The notes beneath the pieces were generated by a model. That model did not search any database and was not told the DNA's origin. It saw only the letters and a list, made by a program, of their open reading frames with translations. A stretch of DNA of 64,000 bases from Elusimicrobiota bacterium (GTDB taxonomy: Bacteria; Elusimicrobiota; Elusimicrobia; UBA1565; UBA9628). The position numbers were made by a program, and so were the translations under genes. The stretch lies in the NCBI GenBank assembly GCA_003452935.1, contig DMMY01000007.1, positions 62,001-126,000 on the forward strand. The letters run 5' to 3'. Numbering within the stretch: position 1 is the stretch's first letter; every line of letters starts with the position of its first letter. Shown one piece after another: positions 42,937 to 50,481 of the stretch.

Positions 42937-43802
42937 CAGATCGCCTCCTCTAGATGCTCGATCTCCGCATAGGAAAAGACCGGCCCGTCCGCGCACACGT
43001 ACTTGTCGTTGATCTGGCAGTGCCCGCACTTGCCCACCCCGCATTTCATGCGGCGCTCCAGGTCCAGGTAGATATGAGCGCGCGCGACGCCCAGCTTTTC
43101 CAGCTCTCGAATGACGAACTTGAACATGACGGGCGGCCCGCAGATCACGACGCGGGTGCCCGCGTCGATCTTGGTCTTGGAAAAAAGCGTCGTGATGACG
43201 CCCACGTTGCCCTTCCAGGTCGGGTCGGACTTGTCAACGGTCTCATGATACTCCACGTCCTTGGACTTGCGCCAGTCCGAGAGGTCGCTCAAGAAAAGCT
43301 GCTGCTGCGGATCGCGCGCGCCGTAGAAAAGGATGAAGCGCTTGAACTCGCCGCGCCGATCCAGCGTGTACTGGATCAGGCTGCGGGTGGGGCAAAGGCC
43401 GATGCCTCCGGCCACGATAAGCAGGTCATGGCCGCGCAGGCTCTCCAGGGGAAAGCCCCGGCCCAGGGGGCCCCGGACCAGCAGGGTGTCGCCTTTGCCG
43501 AGCCGGTTGATGGCCGAGGAGACCCGCCCCACGGTGCGCACCACGAGGTCAAAGGTGTTTTTTCTGGTCGGCGAGCTGGCCAAGCCGATGGGAATCTCAC
43601 CATAGCCCAGAAGCCCCACCTCCATGATCTGGCCGGGGGCGAACTCCAGGGAAGTCTCGTCGGCCAAGCGCAAGGTGAAGATGCGCTCGAGCTCCGTGGT
43701 CTTCTCCACCCGGAGGATTTTGGCCTCCCGGGGCAGGAAGATGTTCTCCTTATCGTCCTTGGCTGGGCTCTTCCGTGCGCAGGCGCAGTTGGTGGTGGGC
43801 AT
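42936..43802 (-). CDS. hydG: Hydrogenase diaphorase subunit (gamma), FAD/NAD(P)-binding
   Basis: A 288-aa ferredoxin-NADP reductase-type subunit that links the hydrogenase to NAD(P)H. The FAD site lies around EFAPGQIMEVGLLGYGEIPIG. The nucleotide-binding motif is LLIVAGGIGLCPTRSL, and the C-terminus holds a [2Fe-2S] site (CGVGKCGHCQI with a later Cys in YVCADGP). The start is the ATG two bases after the hydB stop. The N-terminal CACARK may be incidental. Confidence 0.93.
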   Translation of the reverse strand: MPTTNCACARKSPAKDDKENIFLPREAKILRVEKTTELERIFTLRLADETSLEFAPGQIMEVGLLGYGEIPIGLASSPTRKNTFDLVVRTVGRVSSAINRLGKGDTLLVRGPLGRGFPLESLRGHDLLIVAGGIGLCPTRSLIQYTLDRRGEFKRFILFYGARDPQQQLFLSDLSDWRKSKDVEYHETVDKSDPTWKGNVGVITTLFSKTKIDAGTRVVICGPPVMFKFVIRELEKLGVARAHIYLDLERRMKCGVGKCGHCQINDKYVCADGPVFSYAEIEHLEEAI

Positions 43803-43803
43803 G

Positions 43804-44844
43804 TCAGGCCTCCGGGATGCTGTTGATGACCGCGGTCGGATCGGCGATGTCCGCGGTGCAGGCGGCGGAGCAGCGGCCGCAGCCAACGCAGGCCGGGCCG
43901 CCCAATTTCTCGTTTAGGTAAGCGGCCTTGCGCATGAAGCGATGCCGGAAGCGCTCGCCGCGTTCTTCGCGGAAATTCTCCGTGGCCCCCGCGCCCAAGG
44001 ATATCTTGGCGAAGTCCTCGGTCAGGCAGGAGTCCCAGGTGCGCGTGCGGGCCCCGGACTTCTGGTCCACGTGCCACCAGTCCTGGACGTCGAAGCAGTA
44101 GCAGGTGGGGCAAACCGTGTTGCACGAGCCGCAGGAAAAGCAGTCCTGCGCGAACTTCTTCCAAAGGTCTTCCCGGCCGAACGCGGCGCGGACCTTCTTG
44201 GCGATCTGGGCCGAGGTTCCCTTGAGCTGCTCCGGGCATTGCCGACCGACTTTCTCGTTGGCCTGCGCCGCCGCCTTGACCTGGGCGTCGGAAGCGGCCG
44301 AAAACTTGCCGCAGCCCAGCAGGGCCTCGCCCTTGGCCGTGCGCGTCTCGAAGACGTATCCGTCGGCGATCCGGGTCATCCACGCGTCGTGGCCGCGAGG
44401 CGGGACCTCGGCGCCGATGCTGGCCCAAAAGGCGCGCGGGGAGACCTTCTGGATGTTGGAGATGACTATGGTGGCGGCCTCGCGATGGGCCCAATAGTTG
44501 CGATCCTCATGCCGTTCCTTAAAGAGGATGTCGGTCATGTCCAGGGCCTTGACGTCATAGTAGTGGACTCCGAAGAGGACTTTCTCCGCCGGCTCCACGC
44601 AGCCGTTGAACGTCGCGCCGTCAAAGCGAATGATATCCTGCTTGGCCGGAAAGAACTCTTTCTTGGGCGGCAGAATGGTCACGTCATAGTCCAGACGCAG
44701 CTCATCCGGGTTTTCCAGCCGGCTGAAAACGAACCTGGTTTGTTGGCGGCTGGTCTTGGCCACCGGGCCCACCACGTTCTTGGCCTTGATGAGCGCGGAC
44801 AAGAAGGCCTTGAAGTCTTTCTCTTTAATGTAATGGAAGCTCAT
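43804..44844 (-). CDS. hydB: Hydrogenase iron-sulfur subunit (beta)
   Basis: A 346-aa subunit with two [4Fe-4S] cluster motifs in the C-terminal half: CFSCGSCNTVCPTCYCFD near residue 237 and CVGCGRCSAACTADIA near residue 317. The N-terminal 200 residues are the family's conserved domain. In sulfhydrogenases it carries electrons to sulfur or other acceptors. It heads the hydBGDA operon, with TATAAT at 44875-44880 and a GGGGGAA ribosome binding site before the ATG. Confidence 0.93.
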   Translation of the reverse strand: MSFHYIKEKDFKAFLSALIKAKNVVGPVAKTSRQQTRFVFSRLENPDELRLDYDVTILPPKKEFFPAKQDIIRFDGATFNGCVEPAEKVLFGVHYYDVKALDMTDILFKERHEDRNYWAHREAATIVISNIQKVSPRAFWASIGAEVPPRGHDAWMTRIADGYVFETRTAKGEALLGCGKFSAASDAQVKAAAQANEKVGRQCPEQLKGTSAQIAKKVRAAFGREDLWKKFAQDCFSCGSCNTVCPTCYCFDVQDWWHVDQKSGARTRTWDSCLTEDFAKISLGAGATENFREERGERFRHRFMRKAAYLNEKLGGPACVGCGRCSAACTADIADPTAVINSIPEA

Positions 44845-44874
44845 GATTCCCCCATAAAAGTGCGGCTGCGCCCT

Positions 44875-44880
44875 ATTATA
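44875..44880 (-). promoter_or_regulatory. -10 box TATAAT of the hydBGDA operon
   Basis: A perfect TATAAT 30 bases before the hydB ATG, leaving a leader of about 24 bases with a GGGGGAA ribosome binding site. No -35 box is evident. Confidence 0.5.
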
Positions 44881-44935
44881 TAAATTTTTCTAATAGTACG
44901 GCGTTGGGAAGGCGGGTCGGCTGCGGGACTGCGCG

Positions 44936-47194
44936 CTACTTAAGCCGCAGCCAAACCTGCTGGGCCTTCGGCCCCAGCTGTTCGACGGGCGGCGCGATGG
45001 CCGGGTTCTGCTCCACGTGCTGCTTACGCGCCTCGCGTTCGACCTCGGGCTGCAGGTATTCGAACAGCTGACGGGTGGTGATGAGGCCGCTGCGATCCTT
45101 GTCCGCGGCGCCGCGCAGGCCCTTAAGCAGGAAATAGGTCAGCAGCCCGTGCTGGGTCTCGGGATAATAGGTGCTGATCTGCTCTCCCTGGGCCGCGGAG
45201 ATGACGACCATGTTGTCGCCTGGAGCCGCCAACTTGACATTGACCAAGGGCCTGATGCCCTGGGCCAGAAACGAGCGTCCCCCGGCTCCCGAGAAGCAGC
45301 TGTCGAGAACCACGGTCACATCCTGGGTGGGCAGATCCGCCAGGTTGTCGTAAAGCTGCTTGAGCGGAAACGCCTTGGTTTCCACGTAGTTGGGGTTTCC
45401 GTCGTAAGGGATGAGATAACCCTCGCCCGTCACGGGGTTGGGCGCGCCGTGCCCCGAGTAATACACGAAAACGCGGCTTTTGGCCGTGACCCGGTCCTTG
45501 AGCCAAGGCCCGAGGTAGGTGGCCATGTCCGTGCGGGTAGCCCGCTCGTCGGACAGCCGCACCACGTTCTTGGGGCGAAAGCCCATGGCCGAGACGAGAT
45601 AGTCGTACACCGCCTGCGCGTCGCGCGCCGCGAATTCAACCGCGGGGATGTCCCGATATTTCTCGATGCCCACCACCACGGCATAAGCGTCGGAATCGCT
45701 CCGAGTCCGGGTCGGCGGCGGGACATCGACATCCTCGAACTCCGCGGCCTCGGTCTCGCCCGCGGCCGCCACGCTGACCACCTGCGGCGCGGGCGTGCCC
45801 TGGCCCAGGGCCAAGCCCAGGGACCGGGAAGCCAGGGCGTACTTGGCCCGGGCTTCGGTCACGCTCACGGCCACGGGCAAACGTCCCTCGCCCTGATAGC
45901 GCCGTTTGACGAAAAACTCAAAATCCGCCGTCTTGGACTGCCCGGGCTTGAGCGTGCCCAGGCTCACGGCCGCGTCGCCCGACATGAAGAGATCCGCGTG
46001 GCCCAGTTCCAGGACTATCTTGACGCCCTCGGCCGCGCCGCCTCCCGCGTTGCGCACCGTCACGGCGACGGGCGCGGGCTCACCGGCTTTGAGCACGCCC
46101 CTGCCGCCGATCTTGACCGCGGCGATCTCAAGCCGCGGCGGCTTGGCCGCCTTGGTCCGGAACTCCACGATAACCGGGTCCGCGTCAAAGCCGTTGCCTT
46201 CATTAACGGACAGCTTGACGCGCGCTTTTTGGGAGCGCAGCTCCGGAGAACCGGCCAAAGGAACGACGGCCTTGGCGTTCTTGCCGGGCGCGATATCGCC
46301 CACCATCACCTCCGCGGGCAAGACCAAGCCCGGCACGTCGCCTTGCAGTCCAGGCACCAGGCGCACCGCGTAAGCCGGGCCCTTTCCGGTATTGGAAACC
46401 ACGGCCACCAACTCGGCTTGACCGTCGCCGGAAAGCACATGGGCTCCGGTGGGCTCGCGAAATGCCACATCGGCCTTGAGCTGGGCGGGAGCCTTAGGCT
46501 GGGGCACCGCCCTGGGAGCCGGCTTGGCCGCGGCCCGATCCGCGGCCGCGGCCGGCGCGTTAAGCGCCACGATCTCGTGCTCGTTATTATAATGGAAGCG
46601 GGCCTGGCCGTTGACTTTATGGATGAGGAGCTTGGCCACCTTCCACTCCCAATCCTCGTTGCTGAGATAGAAGTCCAAATCGAACTTGCCCGCCGCGGCC
46701 TTGACGCCCTCGAATTCGACGCAGCCGAAGACCTCCGTGGGGGAAAGACGGGTGATGCGCTCGCGGAAAAACCGGGCCAGCTTAAGGTAATGGTAGCGGC
46801 CATCGACGTCGTCCTTGACCACGAAAGAACCCTGGTTTTTCTGGGACTGGACCTCCACGAACTTGGTCACGATGGCGGTAAATTCATCGCCGAAGTCCAC
46901 GAATTCAGGAGGCCGCCGGGGCCTGCCATCGTCGGCTATATAGGGATAGGCCCCCTCGGGATTTCTCGGATACGGCGAACGGGGGTAATAAGGCTGGGCG
47001 CCGTAGGCCGGCGGGGTGGTAGGCGTCACAAAACGCGGGGGCGGGGGATTTAGCCTTAAAGCCCTGTCCGCCTCGGTCTCCCGGTAATGGACCGAAGGGA
47101 CCCCCGAATAGGTGGCGGGGTTATTATCTCGTCCCTGGCCCGACGCCGGACCAGCCCCTAAAATCAAAACCGCGCAGTAAATCGGCCTGAACAT
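44936..47194 (-). CDS. Exported CARDB-domain protein with C-terminal caspase (C14) domain
   Basis: A 752-aa exported protein. A signal peptide is followed by a Pro/Tyr-rich segment, an unknown domain near residues 60-205, and two beta-rich CARDB-like domains at about 235-465 (APVAVTVRNAGGGAAEGVKIVLE, LKPGQSKTADFEF). Residues about 500-740 form a metacaspase-type peptidase: YAVVVGIEKYRDIP, catalytic His in YYSGHGAPN (about 576), catalytic Cys in LDSCFSGAGG (about 631) and VISAAQGEQ. The dyad is intact. GGGAGG six bases before it selects the ATG at 47194. The target and trigger are unknown. Confidence 0.85.
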   Translation of the reverse strand: MFRPIYCAVLILGAGPASGQGRDNNPATYSGVPSVHYRETEADRALRLNPPPPRFVTPTTPPAYGAQPYYPRSPYPRNPEGAYPYIADDGRPRRPPEFVDFGDEFTAIVTKFVEVQSQKNQGSFVVKDDVDGRYHYLKLARFFRERITRLSPTEVFGCVEFEGVKAAAGKFDLDFYLSNEDWEWKVAKLLIHKVNGQARFHYNNEHEIVALNAPAAAADRAAAKPAPRAVPQPKAPAQLKADVAFREPTGAHVLSGDGQAELVAVVSNTGKGPAYAVRLVPGLQGDVPGLVLPAEVMVGDIAPGKNAKAVVPLAGSPELRSQKARVKLSVNEGNGFDADPVIVEFRTKAAKPPRLEIAAVKIGGRGVLKAGEPAPVAVTVRNAGGGAAEGVKIVLELGHADLFMSGDAAVSLGTLKPGQSKTADFEFFVKRRYQGEGRLPVAVSVTEARAKYALASRSLGLALGQGTPAPQVVSVAAAGETEAAEFEDVDVPPPTRTRSDSDAYAVVVGIEKYRDIPAVEFAARDAQAVYDYLVSAMGFRPKNVVRLSDERATRTDMATYLGPWLKDRVTAKSRVFVYYSGHGAPNPVTGEGYLIPYDGNPNYVETKAFPLKQLYDNLADLPTQDVTVVLDSCFSGAGGRSFLAQGIRPLVNVKLAAPGDNMVVISAAQGEQISTYYPETQHGLLTYFLLKGLRGAADKDRSGLITTRQLFEYLQPEVEREARKQHVEQNPAIAPPVEQLGPKAQQVWLRLK

Positions 47195-47290
47195 ATCCAT
47201 CCTCCCTTTCCGGCGTAGTTTAACAGAAGAGCTCGAATACATCAACCCCCATGGGCCAAAAGGCCCAACCCAGGCGCGCAGATTGTGAGG

Positions 47291-47296
47291 TATAAT
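47291..47296 (+). promoter_or_regulatory. -10 box TATAAT, five bases before an ATG
   Basis: TATAAT, GTGTC, ATG at 47302. It predicts a leaderless transcript. Confidence 0.5.
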
Positions 47297-47301
47297 GTGT
47301 C

Positions 47302-47955
47302 ATGATTTTGACGAGCCTATTGTGCGCCTTTTTGACCTGCAGCGTGCCGGCATGGACGGCCTCAGGCCGCATGCGCCTACCTAAATCCTCGCCCAAGGCC
47401 GAGAATCGGCTGCGGTCCTGGCTTGATCAGAATGTCCGACTGCGCCAAAAGCTGGGCCAAATCCAGCCGACTGATTCTCAAGCCATGGCCGCGTCGCGCC
47501 CCGAGCCGGCCCCAGCCTTCGCGGACCGGGATCTTAAAGACGCCGTCGCAGACAACGTCGCGCCTTACGATCGGGAGCGCGAGAGGGCCGGACTCCTTGC
47601 GCGCTTGCCCGGCCTCCAGATTCCGCCGGCCAGGGGCTGTTTGGATTTTGCGCGCTGCGGCATCGCGCCTTTGGCGCTCGACTTGGAGGCCAACGAGCCC
47701 GTCGAACCCGCCATCCGCGCCATGCTGCGGCCCTGGATATGGTTGGCCGAAGCCCTGGGCCAAAACCTGATAGTAATCCCCTCAACCGACCCGAACGGTC
47801 CCCGAATCCTCGCCATCAGCCTCAAGAAATTAGGGCTTCAGGACGTAGGCCTCAACCTGCGCGCTGAAAGCGAGGGCGGGGTTCATCTTTGGTTCGACCG
47901 GGGCCTGGAGCTCGCCGACGCCTACGGCCGAGAGCACTCCCTCCGCTTCCGCTAG
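47302..47955 (+). CDS. Exported hypothetical protein
   Basis: A 217-aa protein with a short signal peptide (LTSLLCAFLTCSVPAWTASG). The mature part is charged, with an Arg/Gln-rich segment (RLRQKLGQIQPTDSQ) and a C-terminal alpha/beta stretch (AIRAMLRPWIWLAEALGQNLIVIPSTDPNGPRILAISLKKLGL). No motif I recognise. It is a single-gene unit divergent from the caspase gene. A perfect inverted repeat follows its stop codon. Confidence 0.6.
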   Translation: MILTSLLCAFLTCSVPAWTASGRMRLPKSSPKAENRLRSWLDQNVRLRQKLGQIQPTDSQAMAASRPEPAPAFADRDLKDAVADNVAPYDRERERAGLLARLPGLQIPPARGCLDFARCGIAPLALDLEANEPVEPAIRAMLRPWIWLAEALGQNLIVIPSTDPNGPRILAISLKKLGLQDVGLNLRAESEGGVHLWFDRGLELADAYGREHSLRFR

Positions 47956-47975
47956 AAGAGCCCCTGCCGCCAAGA

Positions 47976-47996
47976 GGCCTAGAAGTCATCTAGGCC
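47976..47996. terminator. Perfect hairpin GGCCTAGA/TCTAGGCC after hypothetical gene
   Basis: An 8-base inverted repeat with a 5-base loop, 20 bases after the stop codon. No T-run follows. Confidence 0.4.
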
Positions 47997-48052
47997 CTCT
48001 GCGGTCATCAATTTAGGCCTTAAGACTTATACGAAAATATCCCGGTAGAAAG

Positions 48053-48058
48053 TAGACT
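48053..48058 (+). promoter_or_regulatory. -10 box TAGACT, six bases before endonuclease ATG
   Basis: The arrangement TAGACT-ATGCCC-ATG makes the second ATG (48065) the likely start. The transposase gene shows the same arrangement with TACACT. Confidence 0.45.
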
Positions 48059-48064
48059 ATGCCC

Positions 48065-49471
48065 ATGCGATACCTCTGGCGAGCTGCGCGGGCCGTTTCA
48101 TTATCTGCCCTCCTGCTCGCGGCATCGCCGGTTTTTTGCGCCCAATTCGCACGAGCCCCTTTGCGCCTGCCCGGCACGCTGGGCGCCGGGGCGGCGGCAA
48201 CGATCAGCGGCGCGTCCGTGCTCCGCGCGATCCCGCAGCCCGGCGCAACGCCCCTTCAAACCCTTATCCTTAATCCGGACCTGGCCTTGCGTGGCCAGAG
48301 AACGGTCCCAACCCCCGCTCCGGCAGCCGCCTTCGCCCAAGCGCCCGCGCAGGACGCGCTCCCCGGCTGGACCCGCACCCGGTCCGGAATCTACGTCCCC
48401 GCGGGGCGGGCGCCGGCTGAGACAGGCGCGGTTTTTGAGCTGGAAAAGACCCTGGCCGAATCCCAAAATGTCCCGGCCTCTGAAACCATTTCAAATCTCT
48501 ATGACGGCGGCCGTCAGGCTCCTGCCGCCGTCGTGGAAGATGTCGCTTTCTCCCCCGAACCAATCACGGCGAACACGCGCGCTAAAAAAGCGCCCGGCCG
48601 CCGGACCGGAACCGAGCGTCAGCAAGGCGCGGCCCTGCTGGCATCCCTGCATGAGATAACGGGCCGCGGCTTCCAAGAACACGACTACGAAGAAGCCTGG
48701 CGCTATATGTTTTCAGTCGCGGAAAACATTGTCAGCCACGGCGTGCGCGGCGTGGTGGACGCCTATTCCCTCATTTTCGTCCCGGGAACCAGCGACAACG
48801 GCTCGGCCTACCCGGAAAAGGGAGACCAAAACGAGGACGAATGGGTGGACCGCGACGGCATGAATGTCGAGCATCCCTGGCCGCAATCATTCTTCAAACG
48901 CAAACTGCCCATGCGTTCGGACCTCCATTGCATGCTGGCGACTTTTATACACCCGAACAGCATGCGCAGCAACCTTCCCTTCGGGGAGGTGCGCGGCCAG
49001 TCCGAGTACTCAAACAACGGCGGCGCCAAGATGGGCCAGGGCGTCTTCGAGCCGCCGAACGCCACCAAGGGCAAGGTGGCGCGCGATATTTTGTACTTTT
49101 TCACGCGCTATTACGACAAGGTCATCACCCAGGGAGCCTACAACAACGATTTCTTCTCAAACCGCTTGGAAATGTTCTTGCGCTGGAACCGGGAACATCC
49201 GCCGGACGCGGACGAACGCCGGCACAACGACCTGGTGGAGCGGTTTCAGGGCAACTGCAATCCATTTATCGACGACCCATCCCTGGCCGATCGCATAGGC
49301 CTGGAAGGCTTCCGCTCCCAGACCGTCTTTAATATGCGGGCCCGCAACGCCGACAACAGGAACAGGAGCTTGTCGATCCATCCGCTTGATTTCCTGCGCC
49401 AGCACAAAAAGCATGGCCGTCTAAAAAACCTGCCGCTGAAGATTCCTAAACTCGACTTTAACTTAAACTAA
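48065..49471 (+). CDS. Exported endonuclease I family nuclease
   Basis: A 468-aa protein. Signal peptide (ARAVSLSALLLAASPVFC), then about 165 residues of Ala/Pro-rich sequence, then an endonuclease I domain from about residue 190. That domain has RYMFSVAENIVSHGVRGVVDAYS, the active-site motif MNVEHPWPQSFFK with the general-base His, MRSDLHCMLATFIHPNSMRSN and the conserved VARDILYFFTRYYD. Vibrio Dns/EndA-type enzymes cut DNA outside the cell for nutrient recovery or defence. The long extension is shared in style with the exported kinase proteins of this window. Confidence 0.87.
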   Translation: MRYLWRAARAVSLSALLLAASPVFCAQFARAPLRLPGTLGAGAAATISGASVLRAIPQPGATPLQTLILNPDLALRGQRTVPTPAPAAAFAQAPAQDALPGWTRTRSGIYVPAGRAPAETGAVFELEKTLAESQNVPASETISNLYDGGRQAPAAVVEDVAFSPEPITANTRAKKAPGRRTGTERQQGAALLASLHEITGRGFQEHDYEEAWRYMFSVAENIVSHGVRGVVDAYSLIFVPGTSDNGSAYPEKGDQNEDEWVDRDGMNVEHPWPQSFFKRKLPMRSDLHCMLATFIHPNSMRSNLPFGEVRGQSEYSNNGGAKMGQGVFEPPNATKGKVARDILYFFTRYYDKVITQGAYNNDFFSNRLEMFLRWNREHPPDADERRHNDLVERFQGNCNPFIDDPSLADRIGLEGFRSQTVFNMRARNADNRNRSLSIHPLDFLRQHKKHGRLKNLPLKIPKLDFNLN

Positions 49472-49482
49472 GCCGCGTTGCC

Positions 49483-49511
49483 TTGACGGCGCCCCTGTCA
49501 GCGACTATACT
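49483..49511 (+). promoter_or_regulatory. Promoter TTGACG-17-TATACT of the RDD-pseudopilin gene
   Basis: The -35 TTGACG (49483-49488) and -10 TATACT (49506-49511) are 17 bases apart. A leader of about 15 bases with AGGAGG precedes the ATG at 49533. Confidence 0.65.
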
Positions 49512-49532
49512 CTTCTATATTCAGGAGGCATC

Positions 49533-50426
49533 ATGGAAAATCCCGCACCAACGCCCGCGCCAGAGGCCCATTTCGATTACATACCCGCCGGATTCTGGAT
49601 TCGCGGCGGCGCCTACACGATCGACTCTTTTCTAGTGCTCCTGGGCCAAGCCCTGCTGAGCCTTTTATTGACTTTTATCGGCCTGCCCAAGGCCCTGGCC
49701 TCTTTGCTGGCCCAACTGCTGGGCATCTCCTATTTTGTCTGGATGCCCGTGGTCAACTCGGGCCAGACCGTGGGCAAGATGGCGGCGGGCATCGCGATGA
49801 TGCGCACGGACGGCTCGCCGCTGACTTACCTGCGCTGCCTGGGACGCTGGGCAGGATACCTGCTTTCCGGCCTGCCTCTAGGAATCGGATTCTTGGTGGC
49901 TGCTTTTACGGATAAGAAGCGCGCGTTGCACGATTACATAACAGATACCCGGGTCATTTATATCCGGGAAGTCGGCATGGGCCGAAAACTGGCGGTCATC
50001 CTCCTCGGCCTGATCCTGCCCATGATTATCTTCGTCGGCCTCCTGGCCGCCATCGCCATCCCGAAGTTCGCCCAGCTCGCCCAAAAATCAAAGGAGGGCG
50101 CGGTCCTCGGGAACCTTGGAACCTTGCGTTCCGCTGTCGCCATTTACTACGGAGACAATTCGGGCAAGTATCCGACCCAACTCGTGGAACTGAGCCAAAA
50201 GCAGCTCGCTCAAATTCCTGCGCTCCAGCTCCGGGATCATCCAGCCGGCGCCGAAGTCGTCGCCTACGACGCGTCGGTCTGCGATAAAGGCCAAGTCGAC
50301 CCGGCTAAAATTCGAGACACCGGCCAATGGGGCTATGTCTCGGACCCCCAAGCGCCCTGCTACGGCGCGGTATTCATAGACTGCAGCCACGCGAACAGCC
50401 AAGGCAAGACCTGGGCTTCTTACTAG
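49533..50426 (+). CDS. RDD-domain / pseudopilin-like fusion protein
   Basis: A 297-aa protein joining two modules. Residues 14-148 are an RDD membrane domain: GFWIRGGAYTIDSFLVLLG with the RDD-type Arg and Asp, GQTVGKMAAGIAM, DKKRALHDYITDTRVIY. Residues 152-297 look like a type IV pilin without its own leader: the hydrophobic helix LLAAIAIPKFAQLAQKSKEGAVLGNLGTLRSA, then YYGDNSGKYPTQL and a disulfide-type C-terminus (SVCDKGQ, APCYGAVFIDCSHA). The prepilin peptidase motif is absent, so the pilin domain is probably held in the membrane. Confidence 0.82.
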   Translation: MENPAPTPAPEAHFDYIPAGFWIRGGAYTIDSFLVLLGQALLSLLLTFIGLPKALASLLAQLLGISYFVWMPVVNSGQTVGKMAAGIAMMRTDGSPLTYLRCLGRWAGYLLSGLPLGIGFLVAAFTDKKRALHDYITDTRVIYIREVGMGRKLAVILLGLILPMIIFVGLLAAIAIPKFAQLAQKSKEGAVLGNLGTLRSAVAIYYGDNSGKYPTQLVELSQKQLAQIPALQLRDHPAGAEVVAYDASVCDKGQVDPAKIRDTGQWGYVSDPQAPCYGAVFIDCSHANSQGKTWASY

Positions 50427-50481
50427 GCCGGGTCACAGCCCCGTCGGGCTCCGCGGTCATTTTTGATAGAATGAAGCCGCT

